A DNA stretch of 64,000 nucleotides from Gammaproteobacteria bacterium (GTDB lineage: Bacteria; Pseudomonadota; Gammaproteobacteria; Pseudomonadales; JADFDG01): positions 47,918 through 111,917 of the forward strand of contig JADFDG010000015.1 in NCBI GenBank assembly GCA_018262975.1, written 5' to 3'. Under the pieces are notes generated by a model. That model was not told the DNA's origin, made no database searches, and worked only from the letters and a program-made list of their open reading frames with translations. How positions within the stretch are numbered: the first letter of the stretch is position 1; every line of letters starts with the position of its first letter. The translations under genes and the position numbers were made by a program. Of the stretch, positions 19,787 through 29,786 are shown one piece after another.

Positions 19787-20779
19787 ATGCGAAGCATTCT
19801 TAAAGTTACCGCGTTCCTCGCGGCAGTCGTCGTCGGCCCGGCCGCGGTGGCCGCCGGCCTGACCGGCGCAGTCGAGCGTGGCGTTCCATCGGTGGCGGCC
19901 ATGGCGACCAGCGCCGTTGCCCCGGTGCCGGGCCTGTCCGCTGCGCCCGTCAGCGACCGCACCTTCACGCCGGTGGTCACGGCCGGCGAATACGCCCGTC
20001 GCGCGCCCGTGCAGCTCAAGTCGCGCTCCGCGCTCGTCGTGCGCGCCGACAACGGCGAGGTGCTGTACCGCAAGAACATCGACCGCGACATGCCCATCGC
20101 CTCCATCACCAAGCTGATGACGGCCATGGTGGTGCTGGATGCCGGCCTGCCGCTCGACGAGGAGGTCAGCGTCACCGCCGACGACGTCGACCGCCTGAAG
20201 AACACCCATTCTCGCCTGCTTGTCGGAACCCGCATGTCGCGTGCCGACCTGCTGCTGTTGGCGCTGATGGCCTCGGAGAACCGCGCTGCCTCCGCGCTGG
20301 CCGGCAGTTTCCCGGGTGGCCGCAAGGCGGCCGTCCTTGCCATGAACCGCAAGGCCGCCGAGCTGGGCATGACCCACTCGCACTTCGTCGATGGCACCGG
20401 CCTGTCCAGCGACAACCGCGCCTCGCCGGTAGACCTGGTGCGCCTGGTGAAGGCCGCCGACCGCTACGACGTCATTCGCCAGTATTCGACCACCCAGCAG
20501 CACACCGTGAAGGTGGGTCGCCAGTTGCAGGTGTTCCGCAATACCAACCCGCTGGTGAAGAGCCCGGAATGGGCCATCGACCTCACCAAGACCGGCTTCA
20601 TCAACGAGGCCGGCCGTTGTCTGGTCATGCAGGCGCGCATCGGCGAGATGCCGGTGATCTTCGTGCTGATGGATTCGGTGGGGAAGATGACCCGCGTGGG
20701 CGACGCCAACCGCATCCGCAAGTGGCTGGAATCGACGTTGCGCGTTTCCAGCATCGCCAGCGCGAATCCCGGCGCCTGA
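19787..20779 (+). CDS. pbpG: D-alanyl-D-alanine endopeptidase (PBP7 family)
   Basis: 330 residues from the ATG at 19787, chosen because it begins a good signal peptide (MRSILKVTAFLAAVVVGPAA, then VAA). Serine DD-peptidase motifs are SITK with nucleophile Ser106 and Lys109, SEN in MASENRAASAL, and KTGF in DLTKTGFINEAG. It cuts D-Ala-meso-DAP crosslinks in peptidoglycan. It separates znuCB from zur-znuA. Some zinc-limited bacteria place cell-wall genes under Zur, but a site here is not convincing. Confidence 0.92.
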   Translation: MRSILKVTAFLAAVVVGPAAVAAGLTGAVERGVPSVAAMATSAVAPVPGLSAAPVSDRTFTPVVTAGEYARRAPVQLKSRSALVVRADNGEVLYRKNIDRDMPIASITKLMTAMVVLDAGLPLDEEVSVTADDVDRLKNTHSRLLVGTRMSRADLLLLALMASENRAASALAGSFPGGRKAAVLAMNRKAAELGMTHSHFVDGTGLSSDNRASPVDLVRLVKAADRYDVIRQYSTTQQHTVKVGRQLQVFRNTNPLVKSPEWAIDLTKTGFINEAGRCLVMQARIGEMPVIFVLMDSVGKMTRVGDANRIRKWLESTLRVSSIASANPGA

Positions 20780-20790
20780 AGACCCGTGCC

Positions 20791-21291
20791 TCAGCTGCCG
20801 CTGCAGCTGTGGCAAAGCCCGACCGCTTCCAGCGTCAGCTTTTCCAGCGCGAAGCCGTGGCGCTGCGCTTCTGTCGTGATGACCTGTTCGATCGGCGCCG
20901 CCGCAAGTTCCTGGGCGCGTCCGCAGGCGCGGCAGATCAGGAACAGGCTGCGATGCCGCTCGCCGGGGTGCGTGCAGCCCACGAAGGCGTTGAGGCTGTC
21001 GATGCGGTGCACCAGGCCCTGCTCGAGCAGGAATTCCAGCGCCCGGTACACGGTGGGTGGTGCCGGCCGGTGGCCGTCCACGGCCAGCTGCTCCAGCAGC
21101 GCATAGGCGCCCACCGGCTGGTGGCTAGCCCAGACCAGTTCCAGCACCCGCTTGCGGATGGGGGTCAGGCGCACGCCCTCGCGGCGGCAGGCGTCTTCGG
21201 CGGCGGCAAGGGCGTCGTGCTGGCAGCGCCGGTGGTCATGGGCGCTGCAGGCAAAGGGGTCGTGCTCGCTCAGGGGCTGGAAGGAATGCAT
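20791..21291 (-). CDS. zur: Zinc uptake regulator Zur (Fur family)
   Basis: 166 residues: an N-terminal Cys/His-rich tail (DPFACSAHDHRRCQHDA), a Fur-type winged helix (GVRLTPIRKRVLELVWASHQPVGAYALL) and a dimerisation domain with two CxxC-type zinc sites (CRACGRAQE and CHSCSGS). Zn-loaded Zur represses zinc-uptake genes. It is divergent from znuA and the pair share a palindromic Zur box. Convergent with pbpG (11-base gap). Confidence 0.93.
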   Translation of the reverse strand: MHSFQPLSEHDPFACSAHDHRRCQHDALAAAEDACRREGVRLTPIRKRVLELVWASHQPVGAYALLEQLAVDGHRPAPPTVYRALEFLLEQGLVHRIDSLNAFVGCTHPGERHRSLFLICRACGRAQELAAAPIEQVITTEAQRHGFALEKLTLEAVGLCHSCSGS

Positions 21292-21310
21292 GGGCCGGGG
21301 CTGTTTTTTG

Positions 21311-21331
21311 CGACGTTACACTATAACATCG
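21311..21331. promoter_or_regulatory. Zur box between zur and znuA
   Basis: Half sites CGACGTTACA (21311-21320) and TATAACATCG (21322-21331) form a 10-1-10 palindrome with 8 of 10 matching positions. It resembles the known proteobacterial Zur operator built on GTTATA/TATAAC. It lies 20 bases from the zur start and 33 from the znuA start, so it could control both. Confidence 0.8.
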
Positions 21332-21363
21332 CTTCCCCCTGTTGCTGATACCCGGTCCTGCCC

Positions 21364-22221
21364 ATGACGCGCCTCGTCGCCCTGCTGCTCCTTGCCGCCC
21401 TGTCGCTGCCGGTCGAGGCGGGTACCCGGGTCGTCGCCAGCATCCAGCCGCTGGCCATGGTGTCGATGGCGGTCGCCCGCCCGGATACCGAGGTGAAGCT
21501 GCTGGTACCGACCTCGGCCAGCACCCACGACTACCAGCTCACCGCCCGCGATGCCGAAACCATCGCCAGCGCCGACATCGTGGTGTGGTCCGGCCCGGAG
21601 GCCGAACCCTACCTGGCCGCGCTGCTGAAGAGCCCGCGCGCCGGCCAGACGGTGATCACCCTGTCGAAACTGCCCGGCGTGGTGTTGCGCGACCTGCGCC
21701 TGGATCCCGCCGACACGCGCAAGCACGGGCGCGATCCGCACCTGTGGCTGTCCACGCGCAATGCCGCGGTGCTGGCGCGCGCCCTCGGTGCGCGCCTGGG
21801 CAACACCCTGGCCGCGGAGCATTTCGACGCGGAAATGCAGCGCTATCGCAGCCGCCAGGCCACGCGCTTCGCGCCGGTCAAGGACATCCCGCTGCTGGTG
21901 GCGCATGACGCCTACGGCTACCTGCTGGACGAGATCGGCCTGGTCAACGTCAGCGCCGTGGTCACCGATCCGGAAGTGCCGGCCTCGGCGCGCCGCGTCG
22001 CCGAACTGACGCAACGCGTTGCCAGCGAGAAGATCGCCTGCATGATCGGCGAGCCGGGTTTCGAGCAGGGCGTGGCCGTGCGCCTGTTTGCAAACGCGCG
22101 CGGCAACCTGGTGGTGATCGACCCGATGCTGTCCGGCATCACGCTGGCGCGCGACAGCTACACGCTGGCGCTCACCCACCTGGCCGACACCCTCTACGGC
22201 TGCCTGGTCACCCGCCGCTGA
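21364..22221 (+). CDS. znuA: Zinc ABC transporter substrate-binding protein
   Basis: 285 residues with signal peptide (MTRLVALLLLAALSLPVEA) and cluster-A-I metal-binding fold. Candidate zinc ligands are His in TSASTHDYQL, His in GRDPHLWLST, His in LLVAHDAYGY and the late acidic VIDPMLSG. The long His/Asp-rich loop of E. coli ZnuA is reduced to KHGRDPH, so this is a loop-less form, with metal storage perhaps moved to the His-rich tail of ZnuC. It overlaps the end of the convergent thrB by 14 bases. Confidence 0.92.
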   Translation: MTRLVALLLLAALSLPVEAGTRVVASIQPLAMVSMAVARPDTEVKLLVPTSASTHDYQLTARDAETIASADIVVWSGPEAEPYLAALLKSPRAGQTVITLSKLPGVVLRDLRLDPADTRKHGRDPHLWLSTRNAAVLARALGARLGNTLAAEHFDAEMQRYRSRQATRFAPVKDIPLLVAHDAYGYLLDEIGLVNVSAVVTDPEVPASARRVAELTQRVASEKIACMIGEPGFEQGVAVRLFANARGNLVVIDPMLSGITLARDSYTLALTHLADTLYGCLVTRR

Positions 22222-23146
22222 GGGCGCGCAGCAACGCGCGCATTTCGGCGGGATCCTTGCGCTGCACGGCGCCGTCCATTCCCGCCTGCTTCTCCGCCGC
22301 CACCAGTCGCGACAGCCAGAAACGCGCCGCCGCCGCGCGGCGCAGCGCCGGCAACGCCGCCTGCTCAGCCGCCGACAGCGTACGTACCGTCTGGTAGCCA
22401 TCGATGAATGCCTGCGCGAGTTCCGCGCGCGGCGTGCCATCGATCACCGCCCAGTCATTGAGCGCGATCGCGATGTCCCAGGCCAGCAGGTCATGCGTGG
22501 CATGGAAGAAATCCAGCACGCCGGTCACTTCATCGTGCTGCACCAGCACGTTGTCGCGGAACAGGTCGCCGTGCACCAGCCCGTGCGGCAGCAGGTGGCA
22601 GGCGGCGAACGTGCGTGAGCCGGCCAGCAGCGCCGCGGCCAGCTCGTCATGCGCGTCGCGCGGCAGGTGCGGTGCCACGTAGGCAAACGCCGTCGGCCAC
22701 CAGCGATGGTCGGGTTGCTCGCGGCCGAGCGGGCAGCGGCGCGCGGCGTCGTGCAACTGCGCGAGCATCGCCCCCACCGCCCGACACGCGCCGGATGACG
22801 GACGATCCACGTGCGTGCCCGGCAGCCGCGGCACCAGCAGCGCCGGACGGTCATGCAACTGGAACTGGCGTGCACCGTCGGCCAGGCGCAAGGCCATGGG
22901 CACCGGCAGGTCGGCCTCGGCCAGCGTGTCGGTCAGCGCGATGAAGAACGGCAGTTCCTCGGGCGTCACTGCCTCCACCAGGGTCAGCACGAACGCGTGC
23001 TCGCGCCCGTCGTGCTCGAGGGTGACGAACCAGTTGGAATTCTCGATACCGGCGGTGATCGGCCGGCAGTCGCGCAGCGCCGTGGCACCCGCCATGCGGC
23101 GGACGCGTTCCAGGTCGTCGGGCGAGAGTTCGCGGTAGGCAGACAT
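22208..23146 (-). CDS. thrB: Homoserine kinase, aminoglycoside-phosphotransferase fold
   Basis: 312 residues from the ATG at 23146, close to the usual 316 for the ThrB type of Pseudomonas. Motifs: GIENSNWFVTL near the N-terminus, the phosphotransferase loop HGLVHGDLFRDNVLV with catalytic Asp, and the metal-binding GVLDFFHA followed by LLAWDIAIALNDW. It phosphorylates homoserine in threonine synthesis. No other thr genes are nearby. The family is also annotated as choline-kinase-like, but the pattern fits ThrB best. Confidence 0.9.
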   Translation of the reverse strand: MSAYRELSPDDLERVRRMAGATALRDCRPITAGIENSNWFVTLEHDGREHAFVLTLVEAVTPEELPFFIALTDTLAEADLPVPMALRLADGARQFQLHDRPALLVPRLPGTHVDRPSSGACRAVGAMLAQLHDAARRCPLGREQPDHRWWPTAFAYVAPHLPRDAHDELAAALLAGSRTFAACHLLPHGLVHGDLFRDNVLVQHDEVTGVLDFFHATHDLLAWDIAIALNDWAVIDGTPRAELAQAFIDGYQTVRTLSAAEQAALPALRRAAAARFWLSRLVAAEKQAGMDGAVQRKDPAEMRALLRALSGG

Positions 23147-23235
23147 GCGGCCAGTGTAGCAATTGACCGCCCGGTCATCGCGTGGCACGTTCAGGTTCCC
23201 GGCATCCCACAACAACAAGGACAGGAGCCGCCCGC

Positions 23236-24684
23236 ATGAACGCCCCCGCCCCCCTGCCGTCCGTCACCGGCAGCACCGGCCACCGCCTGCCCAAGGTGTG
23301 CATCATCGGCGCCGGCTCCAGCGGCATCGTCTGCTGCAAGACCTTCCGCGACCACGGCATTCCCTACGACTGCTTCGAGGCGTCCAGCCAGGTCGGCGGC
23401 ATGTGGGTGTTCCGCAACGACAACGGCATGTCCAGCGCCTACCGCTCGCTGCACATCAACACCTCGCGCCGGCGCATGGAGTACCAGGACTTCCCCATGC
23501 CGGAGTCACTGCCGGATTTCCCCAGCCACGCGGAAATCGCGCAGTACTTCAGCGACTACGTGGACCACCACAAGCTGCGTGACACCATCACCTTCCGCAC
23601 AAAGGTGGAGCGTTGCGAGAAGCGCGCCGGCGGCGGCTGGCGCGTCACGCTGTCCACCGGCGAGACGCGCGAGTACGACGCGCTGGTGGTCGCCAACGGC
23701 CACCACTGGGACCCGCAGTGGCCGAACCCGGATTTCCCCGGCGAATACACCGGCATCAAGCTCCATTCGCACCATTACATCGACCCGACCGAGCCGCACG
23801 ACCTGCGCGACAAGACGGTGGTGGTGATCGGTTTCGGCAACTCCGCGATGGACATCGCCTGCGAACTCGGCCAGAAATCCAACGCGCGCAAGGTCTACCT
23901 GTCCACGCGCTCCGGCGGCTTCATCTACCCGAAGTACCTCGGCAGCCGGCCGCTGGACGAGATCCTGCGCCACCCCAGCGAAAAGCCCTCGCTCATCGAG
24001 CGCTTCGTGCGCACGTTCATCCCCGAGCGGATCGTCGAGGCGGTCATGCTGCCCCTGTACCACTGGCTGATCCGTTCGCGCGTGGGCGAACCGTGGGATT
24101 ACGGGCTGCCGAAGCCGAAGCACACCTTCGGCCACACGCACCCGACCATCTCCAACGAGATCCACATCCGCATGGGCAGCGGCGACGTGATCCCCAGGCC
24201 GAACATCACGCGCCTGGACGGCAAGACCGTGCACTTCGCCGACGGCACGCAGGTGGACGCCGACGCGCTGATCTACTGCACCGGTTACCGGATCAGTTTC
24301 CCGTTCTTCGACCAGCACTTCATTGCCGCGAAGGACAACGACATCGCGCTCTACCAGCGCATCTTCGATCCGCAGCACCCTGACCTGATGTTCCTGGGAC
24401 TGGTGCAGCCGCTGTGCGCGATGATGCCCATTGCCGAGGAGCAGTCGAAGGTGATGGCCGCCTACCTCACCGGTGACTACCACCTGCCGACGGCCGAGCG
24501 CATGGCGCGCGACATGGTCGCCGAGCACGAGGCCATGAAGGCGAAGTTCACCGACAGCAAGCGCCACACCATCGAGATCGACTGCCAGAAGTACACCTAT
24601 TACCTGTGGAAGGAACTGGACGCCGGCCGGCGCCGTGCCCGCCAGGCCGGCAACACCCTGCCGGTTCCCCCGCGAGGCGCATAA
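23236..24684 (+). CDS. Flavin-containing monooxygenase
   Basis: 482 residues from the ATG at 23236, preceded by AGGAG. The FAD site is GAGSSGIVCCK (first Rossmann), the FMO fingerprint region is GEYTGIKLHSHHY, and the NADPH-binding motif is VIGFGNSAMDIACELG. An ATG-like IYCTGYRISFPF motif follows. It belongs to class B flavoprotein monooxygenases, which oxygenate soft nucleophiles or carry out Baeyer-Villiger reactions. The substrate cannot be inferred. An HSL-type hydrolase gene follows after 72 bases, so the two may form a small catabolic pair. Confidence 0.9.
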   Translation: MNAPAPLPSVTGSTGHRLPKVCIIGAGSSGIVCCKTFRDHGIPYDCFEASSQVGGMWVFRNDNGMSSAYRSLHINTSRRRMEYQDFPMPESLPDFPSHAEIAQYFSDYVDHHKLRDTITFRTKVERCEKRAGGGWRVTLSTGETREYDALVVANGHHWDPQWPNPDFPGEYTGIKLHSHHYIDPTEPHDLRDKTVVVIGFGNSAMDIACELGQKSNARKVYLSTRSGGFIYPKYLGSRPLDEILRHPSEKPSLIERFVRTFIPERIVEAVMLPLYHWLIRSRVGEPWDYGLPKPKHTFGHTHPTISNEIHIRMGSGDVIPRPNITRLDGKTVHFADGTQVDADALIYCTGYRISFPFFDQHFIAAKDNDIALYQRIFDPQHPDLMFLGLVQPLCAMMPIAEEQSKVMAAYLTGDYHLPTAERMARDMVAEHEAMKAKFTDSKRHTIEIDCQKYTYYLWKELDAGRRRARQAGNTLPVPPRGA

Positions 24685-24756
24685 CCGGCTAACATCGCGG
24701 CACACTTTTCCGTTCCCGTCCCGTTCCCCGCCGGGCTTGCCCCGGCCTGCCACGGA

Positions 24757-25806
24757 ATGCCGCCGATGTTGCGCCAGAAGATCGAACGTTTCGCCCTCCA
24801 GCACGTGCTGGCCCGCCTGCCTGCCGCCGTGCTGGTCCGCCTCGGCGGCGGCAAGCCGGTGACCCACGCCGGCCGCACGCTGCACCCGCTGTTCCAGGCC
24901 ATGATGTTCGCCAACCGCAACCGTCCGGGCCTGGAAGTGCTGCCGCCGCCGCGCGCGCGGCAGGCCTACACGCAGGTGATCGCGCTGGCCGAGCCGGACG
25001 AGCTGCCGATGGCGGGCGTGCGCGATGAAGCGGTAGTCGTCGACGGCGGCCGCATCCGTGTGCGCTGCTACGCGCCGCCGGGCCTGCCGGCGCGCTCGCC
25101 GGCCATCGTGTATTTCCACGGTGGCGGCCACGTGGTCGGCGACATCGACAACTACGACCGCACCGTGCGCTACGTTGCCACGCAGGCCGGCTGCCGCCTG
25201 GTCAACGTGGAGTACCGTTGCGCGCCCGAGCACAAGTTCCCGGCTGCTGCCGAGGATGCCATCGCCGCGTATCGCTGGGTGCTCGACAACGCGCAGACGC
25301 TGAGCATCGATCCGGCGCGCGTCGCGGTGATGGGCGATTCCGCCGGCGGCAACCTGTCGGCGGTGGTGGCGATGGCGGCGCGCGACCGTGGCCTGCCGCC
25401 GCCGAAATTGCAGTGCCTCATCTACCCGGTGGTGGACTTGCGACTGGTGAGCCCGTCGATCACCGCGCTGGGTGTCGGTTTCGGTCTCACCAAGCCATTG
25501 ATCCAGTGGTTCGCCAACCATTACGTGCGCAGCGACGAAGACCGCAAGAATCCGCTCGGCTCGCCGCTGCTCGCCGGCAACCACGCCAACCTCCCGCCGG
25601 CCATCGTGACCGTGGCCGGCTTCGACCCGCTGCACGACGAGGGCGTGGCCTACGCCGAAAAACTGCAGGCCGCCGGCGTGCCCGTCACGCTGGTGCGCCA
25701 CAACGACCTCACCCATGCTTGGGTGACCATGGTGGGCGTGGTGCCGCCGGCACGCGCGGCCATGGACGAAACCTGCGCACTGGTGCGCAAGGCGCTGCAC
25801 GCATGA
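24757..25806 (+). CDS. Alpha/beta hydrolase, hormone-sensitive-lipase family
   Basis: 349 residues. The oxyanion motif HGGGHVVGD (around 122-130) and nucleophile elbow GDSAGGN (around 193-199) identify the HSL/bacterial esterase family IV. The Asp and His of the triad are probably in GFDPLHDEG and DLTHAW. Likely an esterase for short to medium acyl esters. The gene overlaps the polA start by four bases (ATGA), so it is translationally coupled to polA, an odd functional pairing. It lies 72 bases downstream of the FMO gene. Confidence 0.9.
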   Translation: MPPMLRQKIERFALQHVLARLPAAVLVRLGGGKPVTHAGRTLHPLFQAMMFANRNRPGLEVLPPPRARQAYTQVIALAEPDELPMAGVRDEAVVVDGGRIRVRCYAPPGLPARSPAIVYFHGGGHVVGDIDNYDRTVRYVATQAGCRLVNVEYRCAPEHKFPAAAEDAIAAYRWVLDNAQTLSIDPARVAVMGDSAGGNLSAVVAMAARDRGLPPPKLQCLIYPVVDLRLVSPSITALGVGFGLTKPLIQWFANHYVRSDEDRKNPLGSPLLAGNHANLPPAIVTVAGFDPLHDEGVAYAEKLQAAGVPVTLVRHNDLTHAWVTMVGVVPPARAAMDETCALVRKALHA

Positions 25807-28556
25807 GCGCAAGGAAGCACGACGCCGACGACGCCCCGCGCCCGCTGGTACTGGTGGACGGTTCCTCCTACCTGTACCGCGCCTTCCACGCGCTGCCGCC
25901 GCTGAACAACTCCAAGGGGCAGCCCACCGGCGCAGTCAAGGGCGTGCTCAACATGCTGCGCAGCCTGGTCAAGGAGTTCCGCCCCACGCACATCGCCGTG
26001 GTGTTCGACGCGCCGGGCAAGACCTTCCGCGACGAGCTGTTCGCCGAGTACAAGTCGCACCGCCCGCCCATGCCCGACGACCTGCGCGCGCAGGTCGAGC
26101 CGCTCAAGGCGGCGATCCGCGCCATGGGGCTGCCGCTGATCGTGGAATCCGGCGTGGAAGCCGACGACGTGATCGGCACGCTGGCCATGCACGCCAAGCG
26201 CCGCGGCATGAAGACGGTGATCTCCACCGGCGACAAGGACATGGCGCAGCTGGTCGACGACGACATCACGCTGATCAACACCATGACCAACACGCGCCTC
26301 GACCGCGAAGGCGTGATCGCCAAGTACGGCATCCCGCCGGAGCGCGTCATCGATTACCTGGCGCTGATGGGCGACGCCTCCGACAACATCCCCGGCGTGG
26401 AAGGCATCGGCGAGAAGACCGCGCTGGCACTGGTCGCCGGCCTCGGCGGCGTGGAAGAAATCTACGCCAACCTGCCGAAGATTGCCGAACTGTCGTTCCG
26501 CGGCGCCAGGCAGCTGGCGCCCAAGCTGGAGCCGCAGCGCGACATCGCCTTCCTGTCGAAGCAGCTGGCCACCATCCACACCGACGTCAAGCTCGCCGAG
26601 ACCGTCGATGACCTGGTGCCGCGCGAACCCGACCGTGACGCACTCATCGAGTTGTGGCGCGAGCTGGAATTCCGCCAATGGCTGGACGAGCAGCTCGCCG
26701 CCGCGCCGGAGGAAAACGTCAGCACGCCGGCCGGCGACATCGATCGTTCTGCCTACGAGACCATCGTCGACCAGGCCGCGCTCGACCGCTGGGTGGAAAA
26801 ACTGCAGAAGGCCGAGCTGTTCGCCTTCGACACCGAGACCACCAGCCTCGATTACATGCAGGCGGAAATCGTCGGCGTGTCGTTTGCGGTGGCGCCCGGT
26901 GAGGCCGCCTACCTGCCGCTGGCGCACGACTATCCCGGCGCGCCCGACCAGCTCGATCGCAAGAAGGCGCTGGCGCAACTCAAGCCGCTGCTGGAAAGCG
27001 AAGAGCACCGCAAGGTCGGCCAGCACATCAAGTACGACATGAATGTGCTGGGCAATTACGACATCACCCTGCGCGGCGTGGCTTTCGACACCATGCTGGA
27101 ATCCTACGTGCTGGATTCCACCGCCACCCGTCACGACATGGACAGCCTGTCGCTGAAGTACCTCGGCCACCGCAGCATCGGCTTCGAGGACATTGCCGGC
27201 AAGGGCGCGAAGCAGCTCACCTTCAACCAGGTGGAAGTGGAGAAGGCCGCGGAGTATTCCGCGGAAGACGCCGACGTCACCTTGCGCCTGCACCAGGTGC
27301 TGTGGCCGCAACTCACCGCGACCCCCCCGCTGGCGACGGTGCTCACCGACATCGAGATGCCGCTGGTGCCGGTGCTGTCGCGCATGGAGCGCACCGGCGC
27401 ATTCGTGGACCCGCACATGCTGCGCGCGCAGAGCGCAGAGCTGGCCAAGCGCCTGTCGGAACTCGAGCAGCAGGCCTACGAGGCCGCCGGCCAGCCGTTC
27501 AACCTGGGTTCGCCCAAGCAGCTCGGCGAGATCCTGTTCGACAAGCTCGGCCTGCCGGTCACCAAGAAGACGCCGGGCGGCGCGCCGTCCACGTCCGAGG
27601 AAGTGCTCGAGGAACTGGCCGCGGAGAATTACGCGCTGCCGAGCCTCATCCTCGAACACCGCTCGCTGGCGAAACTGCGCAGCACCTACTGCGACAAGTT
27701 GCCGGAAATGGTCGATCGCGATACCGGTCGCGTGCACACTTCCTACCACCAGGCTGTGGCCGCCACCGGGCGGCTGTCGAGTTCCGATCCCAACCTGCAG
27801 AACATCCCGGTGCGCACCGAGGAAGGCCGTCGCATCCGCCGCGCCTTCCGCGCGCCGGAGGGCATGCGCATCCTCGCCTGCGACTACTCGCAGATCGAAT
27901 TGCGCATCATGGCGCACCTGTCCGGTGACGCCGGCCTGCTCGATGCCTTCCACCACGGCATGGACATCCACCGTGCCACCGCCGCCGAGGTGTTCGGCGT
28001 GAAACCCGAGCAGGTCACCGACCTGCAGCGCCGCAACGCCAAGGCCATCAACTTCGGGCTGATCTACGGCATGAGCGAGTTCGGGCTGGCGCGCCAGCTG
28101 GGCATCAGCCGCCACGAAGCGCGCGCCTACATCGACACCTATTTCGAGCGCTACCCGGGCGTGCGCCGCTACATGGACGACACCCGCGCCCAGGCCCGCG
28201 AGCAGGGCTACGTGGAAACGCTGTTCGGCCGCCGCCTGTATCTCCCCGAGATCCGTGTGGCCAACCAGCAGCGTCGGCAGGCCGCCGAGCGCACCGCCAT
28301 CAACGCCCCGATGCAGGGCACCGCCGCCGACATCATCAAGCGGGCCATGATCGCCGTGGATGCCTGGCTGGTGAACGAGAAGGTGGACGCCCGCATGGTC
28401 ATGCAGGTGCACGACGAACTGGTGTTCGAGGTGAATGCCCACCACGTGGGCATGGTGCGCGGCAAGGTCCAGGAACTGATGGCCTCGGCCGCCGAGTTGC
28501 GGGTCAACCTGGTGGTCGATGCCGGGGTGGGCGACAGCTGGGACGAGGCCCATTGA
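25803..28556 (+). CDS. polA: DNA polymerase I
   Basis: 917 residues with all three domains. The 5'-3' exonuclease (about 15-300) starts at [19 protein letters not shown]. The 3'-5' exonuclease has Exo [12 protein letters not shown] (near 342), so proofreading looks intact. The polymerase domain has motif [16 protein letters not shown] (near 692), motif [15 protein letters not shown] (near 741) and motif [11 protein letters not shown] (near 867). The ATG at 25803 overlaps the upstream esterase stop. Role: Okazaki processing and repair synthesis. Confidence 0.98.
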   Translation: MSARKHDADDAPRPLVLVDGSSYLYRAFHALPPLNNSKGQPTGAVKGVLNMLRSLVKEFRPTHIAVVFDAPGKTFRDELFAEYKSHRPPMPDDLRAQVEPLKAAIRAMGLPLIVESGVEADDVIGTLAMHAKRRGMKTVISTGDKDMAQLVDDDITLINTMTNTRLDREGVIAKYGIPPERVIDYLALMGDASDNIPGVEGIGEKTALALVAGLGGVEEIYANLPKIAELSFRGARQLAPKLEPQRDIAFLSKQLATIHTDVKLAETVDDLVPREPDRDALIELWRELEFRQWLDEQLAAAPEENVSTPAGDIDRSAYETIVDQAALDRWVEKLQKAELFAFDTETTSLDYMQAEIVGVSFAVAPGEAAYLPLAHDYPGAPDQLDRKKALAQLKPLLESEEHRKVGQHIKYDMNVLGNYDITLRGVAFDTMLESYVLDSTATRHDMDSLSLKYLGHRSIGFEDIAGKGAKQLTFNQVEVEKAAEYSAEDADVTLRLHQVLWPQLTATPPLATVLTDIEMPLVPVLSRMERTGAFVDPHMLRAQSAELAKRLSELEQQAYEAAGQPFNLGSPKQLGEILFDKLGLPVTKKTPGGAPSTSEEVLEELAAENYALPSLILEHRSLAKLRSTYCDKLPEMVDRDTGRVHTSYHQAVAATGRLSSSDPNLQNIPVRTEEGRRIRRAFRAPEGMRILACDYSQIELRIMAHLSGDAGLLDAFHHGMDIHRATAAEVFGVKPEQVTDLQRRNAKAINFGLIYGMSEFGLARQLGISRHEARAYIDTYFERYPGVRRYMDDTRAQAREQGYVETLFGRRLYLPEIRVANQQRRQAAERTAINAPMQGTAADIIKRAMIAVDAWLVNEKVDARMVMQVHDELVFEVNAHHVGMVRGKVQELMASAAELRVNLVVDAGVGDSWDEAH

Positions 28557-28603
28557 ACGCGCCCTGCTGCTAGAATCGCCGCCGCCCAACAGGAGCAGTC
28601 ATC

Positions 28604-29698
28604 ATGCTTGAGCATATCGGTTACATGGTCGCCGGCCTGGCCATCCTCGTCCTTGGCGCCGACTGGCTGGTGAAGGGCGCCTCGCGCCTGGCGCTGGCCG
28701 CCGGCATCACGCCGCTGGTGGTCGGCCTGACCGTCGTTGCATTCGGCACCAGCGCGCCGGAACTGGCGGTGAGCGTGTCGTCGGCCTATTCCGGGGCTAC
28801 CGACATCGCGGTGGCGAACGTCGTCGGCTCGAACATCTTCAACGTGTTGCTGATCCTTGGCGTGTCGGCGATCGTTGCACCGTTGGTGGTTCACCAGCAG
28901 CTGGTGCGCATGGACGTGCCGATCATGATCGGCGCCTCGCTGCTGCTGTTTGCGCTCAGCGTGGACGGCCTGATCGGGCTGTGGGACAGCCTGCTGCTGG
29001 CATCGATCATCGTCGCCTACACGGTGTTCCTCATCGTCGAGGCGCGCCGCGAAAAGGATCCGGCAATCGTTGCCGAGTACACCGAGGAGGTCGCCGATGC
29101 CGGTGGCAACGAAAAGCATTCGTTGCTGGCGAACCTGTTCTTCGTCGTGGCTGGCGTTGCCGCGCTGGTCTACGGCGCGCAATTGATGGTGGACGGCGCC
29201 ATCGCCATGGCCAAGAGCCTGGGCGTGTCCGAGGTGATCATCGGCCTGACCATCGTCGCCGCCGGCACCTCGTTGCCGGAGCTCGCCACTTCGACGGTCG
29301 CCGCCTTCAAGGGCGAGCGTGACATCGCCATCGGCAACGTGGTGGGCAGCAACATCTTCAACATCTGCTCGGTGCTGGGTTTCTCCGGCCTGGCCTCCGG
29401 CGGCGCGCTGACCGTCGCGCCCAACCTGATCGCGGTGGACATCCCGCTGATGATCATGGTCGCGCTGCTGTGCCTGCCGTTGTTCCGCAGCGGTTACGAG
29501 GTCACGCGCGGCAACGGCCTGCTGTTCCTCGGCGCCTACGTGGCCTACGTGGTGTACCTGGTGATGAAGGAAACGCAGCACCCGGCGCTGGCAGATTACA
29601 GCGGCGTGCTGTTCAGCGTGGCCTTGCCGGCGGTGATCATCGGCGTGGTGGTGGTGACGGTGGCGGCGTTGCGCCGCGAGAAACCCGCCGCTTCCTGA
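28604..29698 (+). CDS. Calcium/sodium antiporter (CaCA family)
   Basis: 364 residues, about ten transmembrane helices in two inverted repeats with signature alpha motifs GTSAPELAVSVSSA and GTSLPELATSTVAA, each followed by NVVGSNIFN. This is the YrbG-like K+-independent exchanger group. An acidic cytoplasmic loop (KDPAIVAEYTEEVADAGG) separates the halves. A TAGAAT hexamer at about 28571 may be the -10 element. A head-to-head repeat pair begins 19 bases after its stop. Confidence 0.93.
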   Translation: MLEHIGYMVAGLAILVLGADWLVKGASRLALAAGITPLVVGLTVVAFGTSAPELAVSVSSAYSGATDIAVANVVGSNIFNVLLILGVSAIVAPLVVHQQLVRMDVPIMIGASLLLFALSVDGLIGLWDSLLLASIIVAYTVFLIVEARREKDPAIVAEYTEEVADAGGNEKHSLLANLFFVVAGVAALVYGAQLMVDGAIAMAKSLGVSEVIIGLTIVAAGTSLPELATSTVAAFKGERDIAIGNVVGSNIFNICSVLGFSGLASGGALTVAPNLIAVDIPLMIMVALLCLPLFRSGYEVTRGNGLLFLGAYVAYVVYLVMKETQHPALADYSGVLFSVALPAVIIGVVVVTVAALRREKPAAS

Positions 29699-29716
29699 CG
29701 CCCGCTTTTCGCTCTT

Positions 29717-29785
29717 CGTAGAGAGGGGGCCATGCCCCCGACGCTTTTGCTCTTCAGAAATCGGGGGCATGGCCCCCTCTCTACG
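29717..29785. repeat. Palindromic intergenic repeat, locus 5 (head-to-head pair)
   Basis: Two inverted units, CGTAGAGAGGGGGCCATG from 29717 and the complementary GGCCCCCTCTCTACG to 29785. The flank GCTCTTCGTAGAG is shared with locus 6. The pair sits exactly between the convergent exchanger and engB genes, ending one base before the engB stop. Confidence 0.93.
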
Positions 29786-29786
29786 T

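Noticed and set aside
25650..28589. Open frame of about 979 codons opposite polA
   Set aside because: Antisense to a full-length DNA polymerase I with all motifs; composition is that of a shadow frame.
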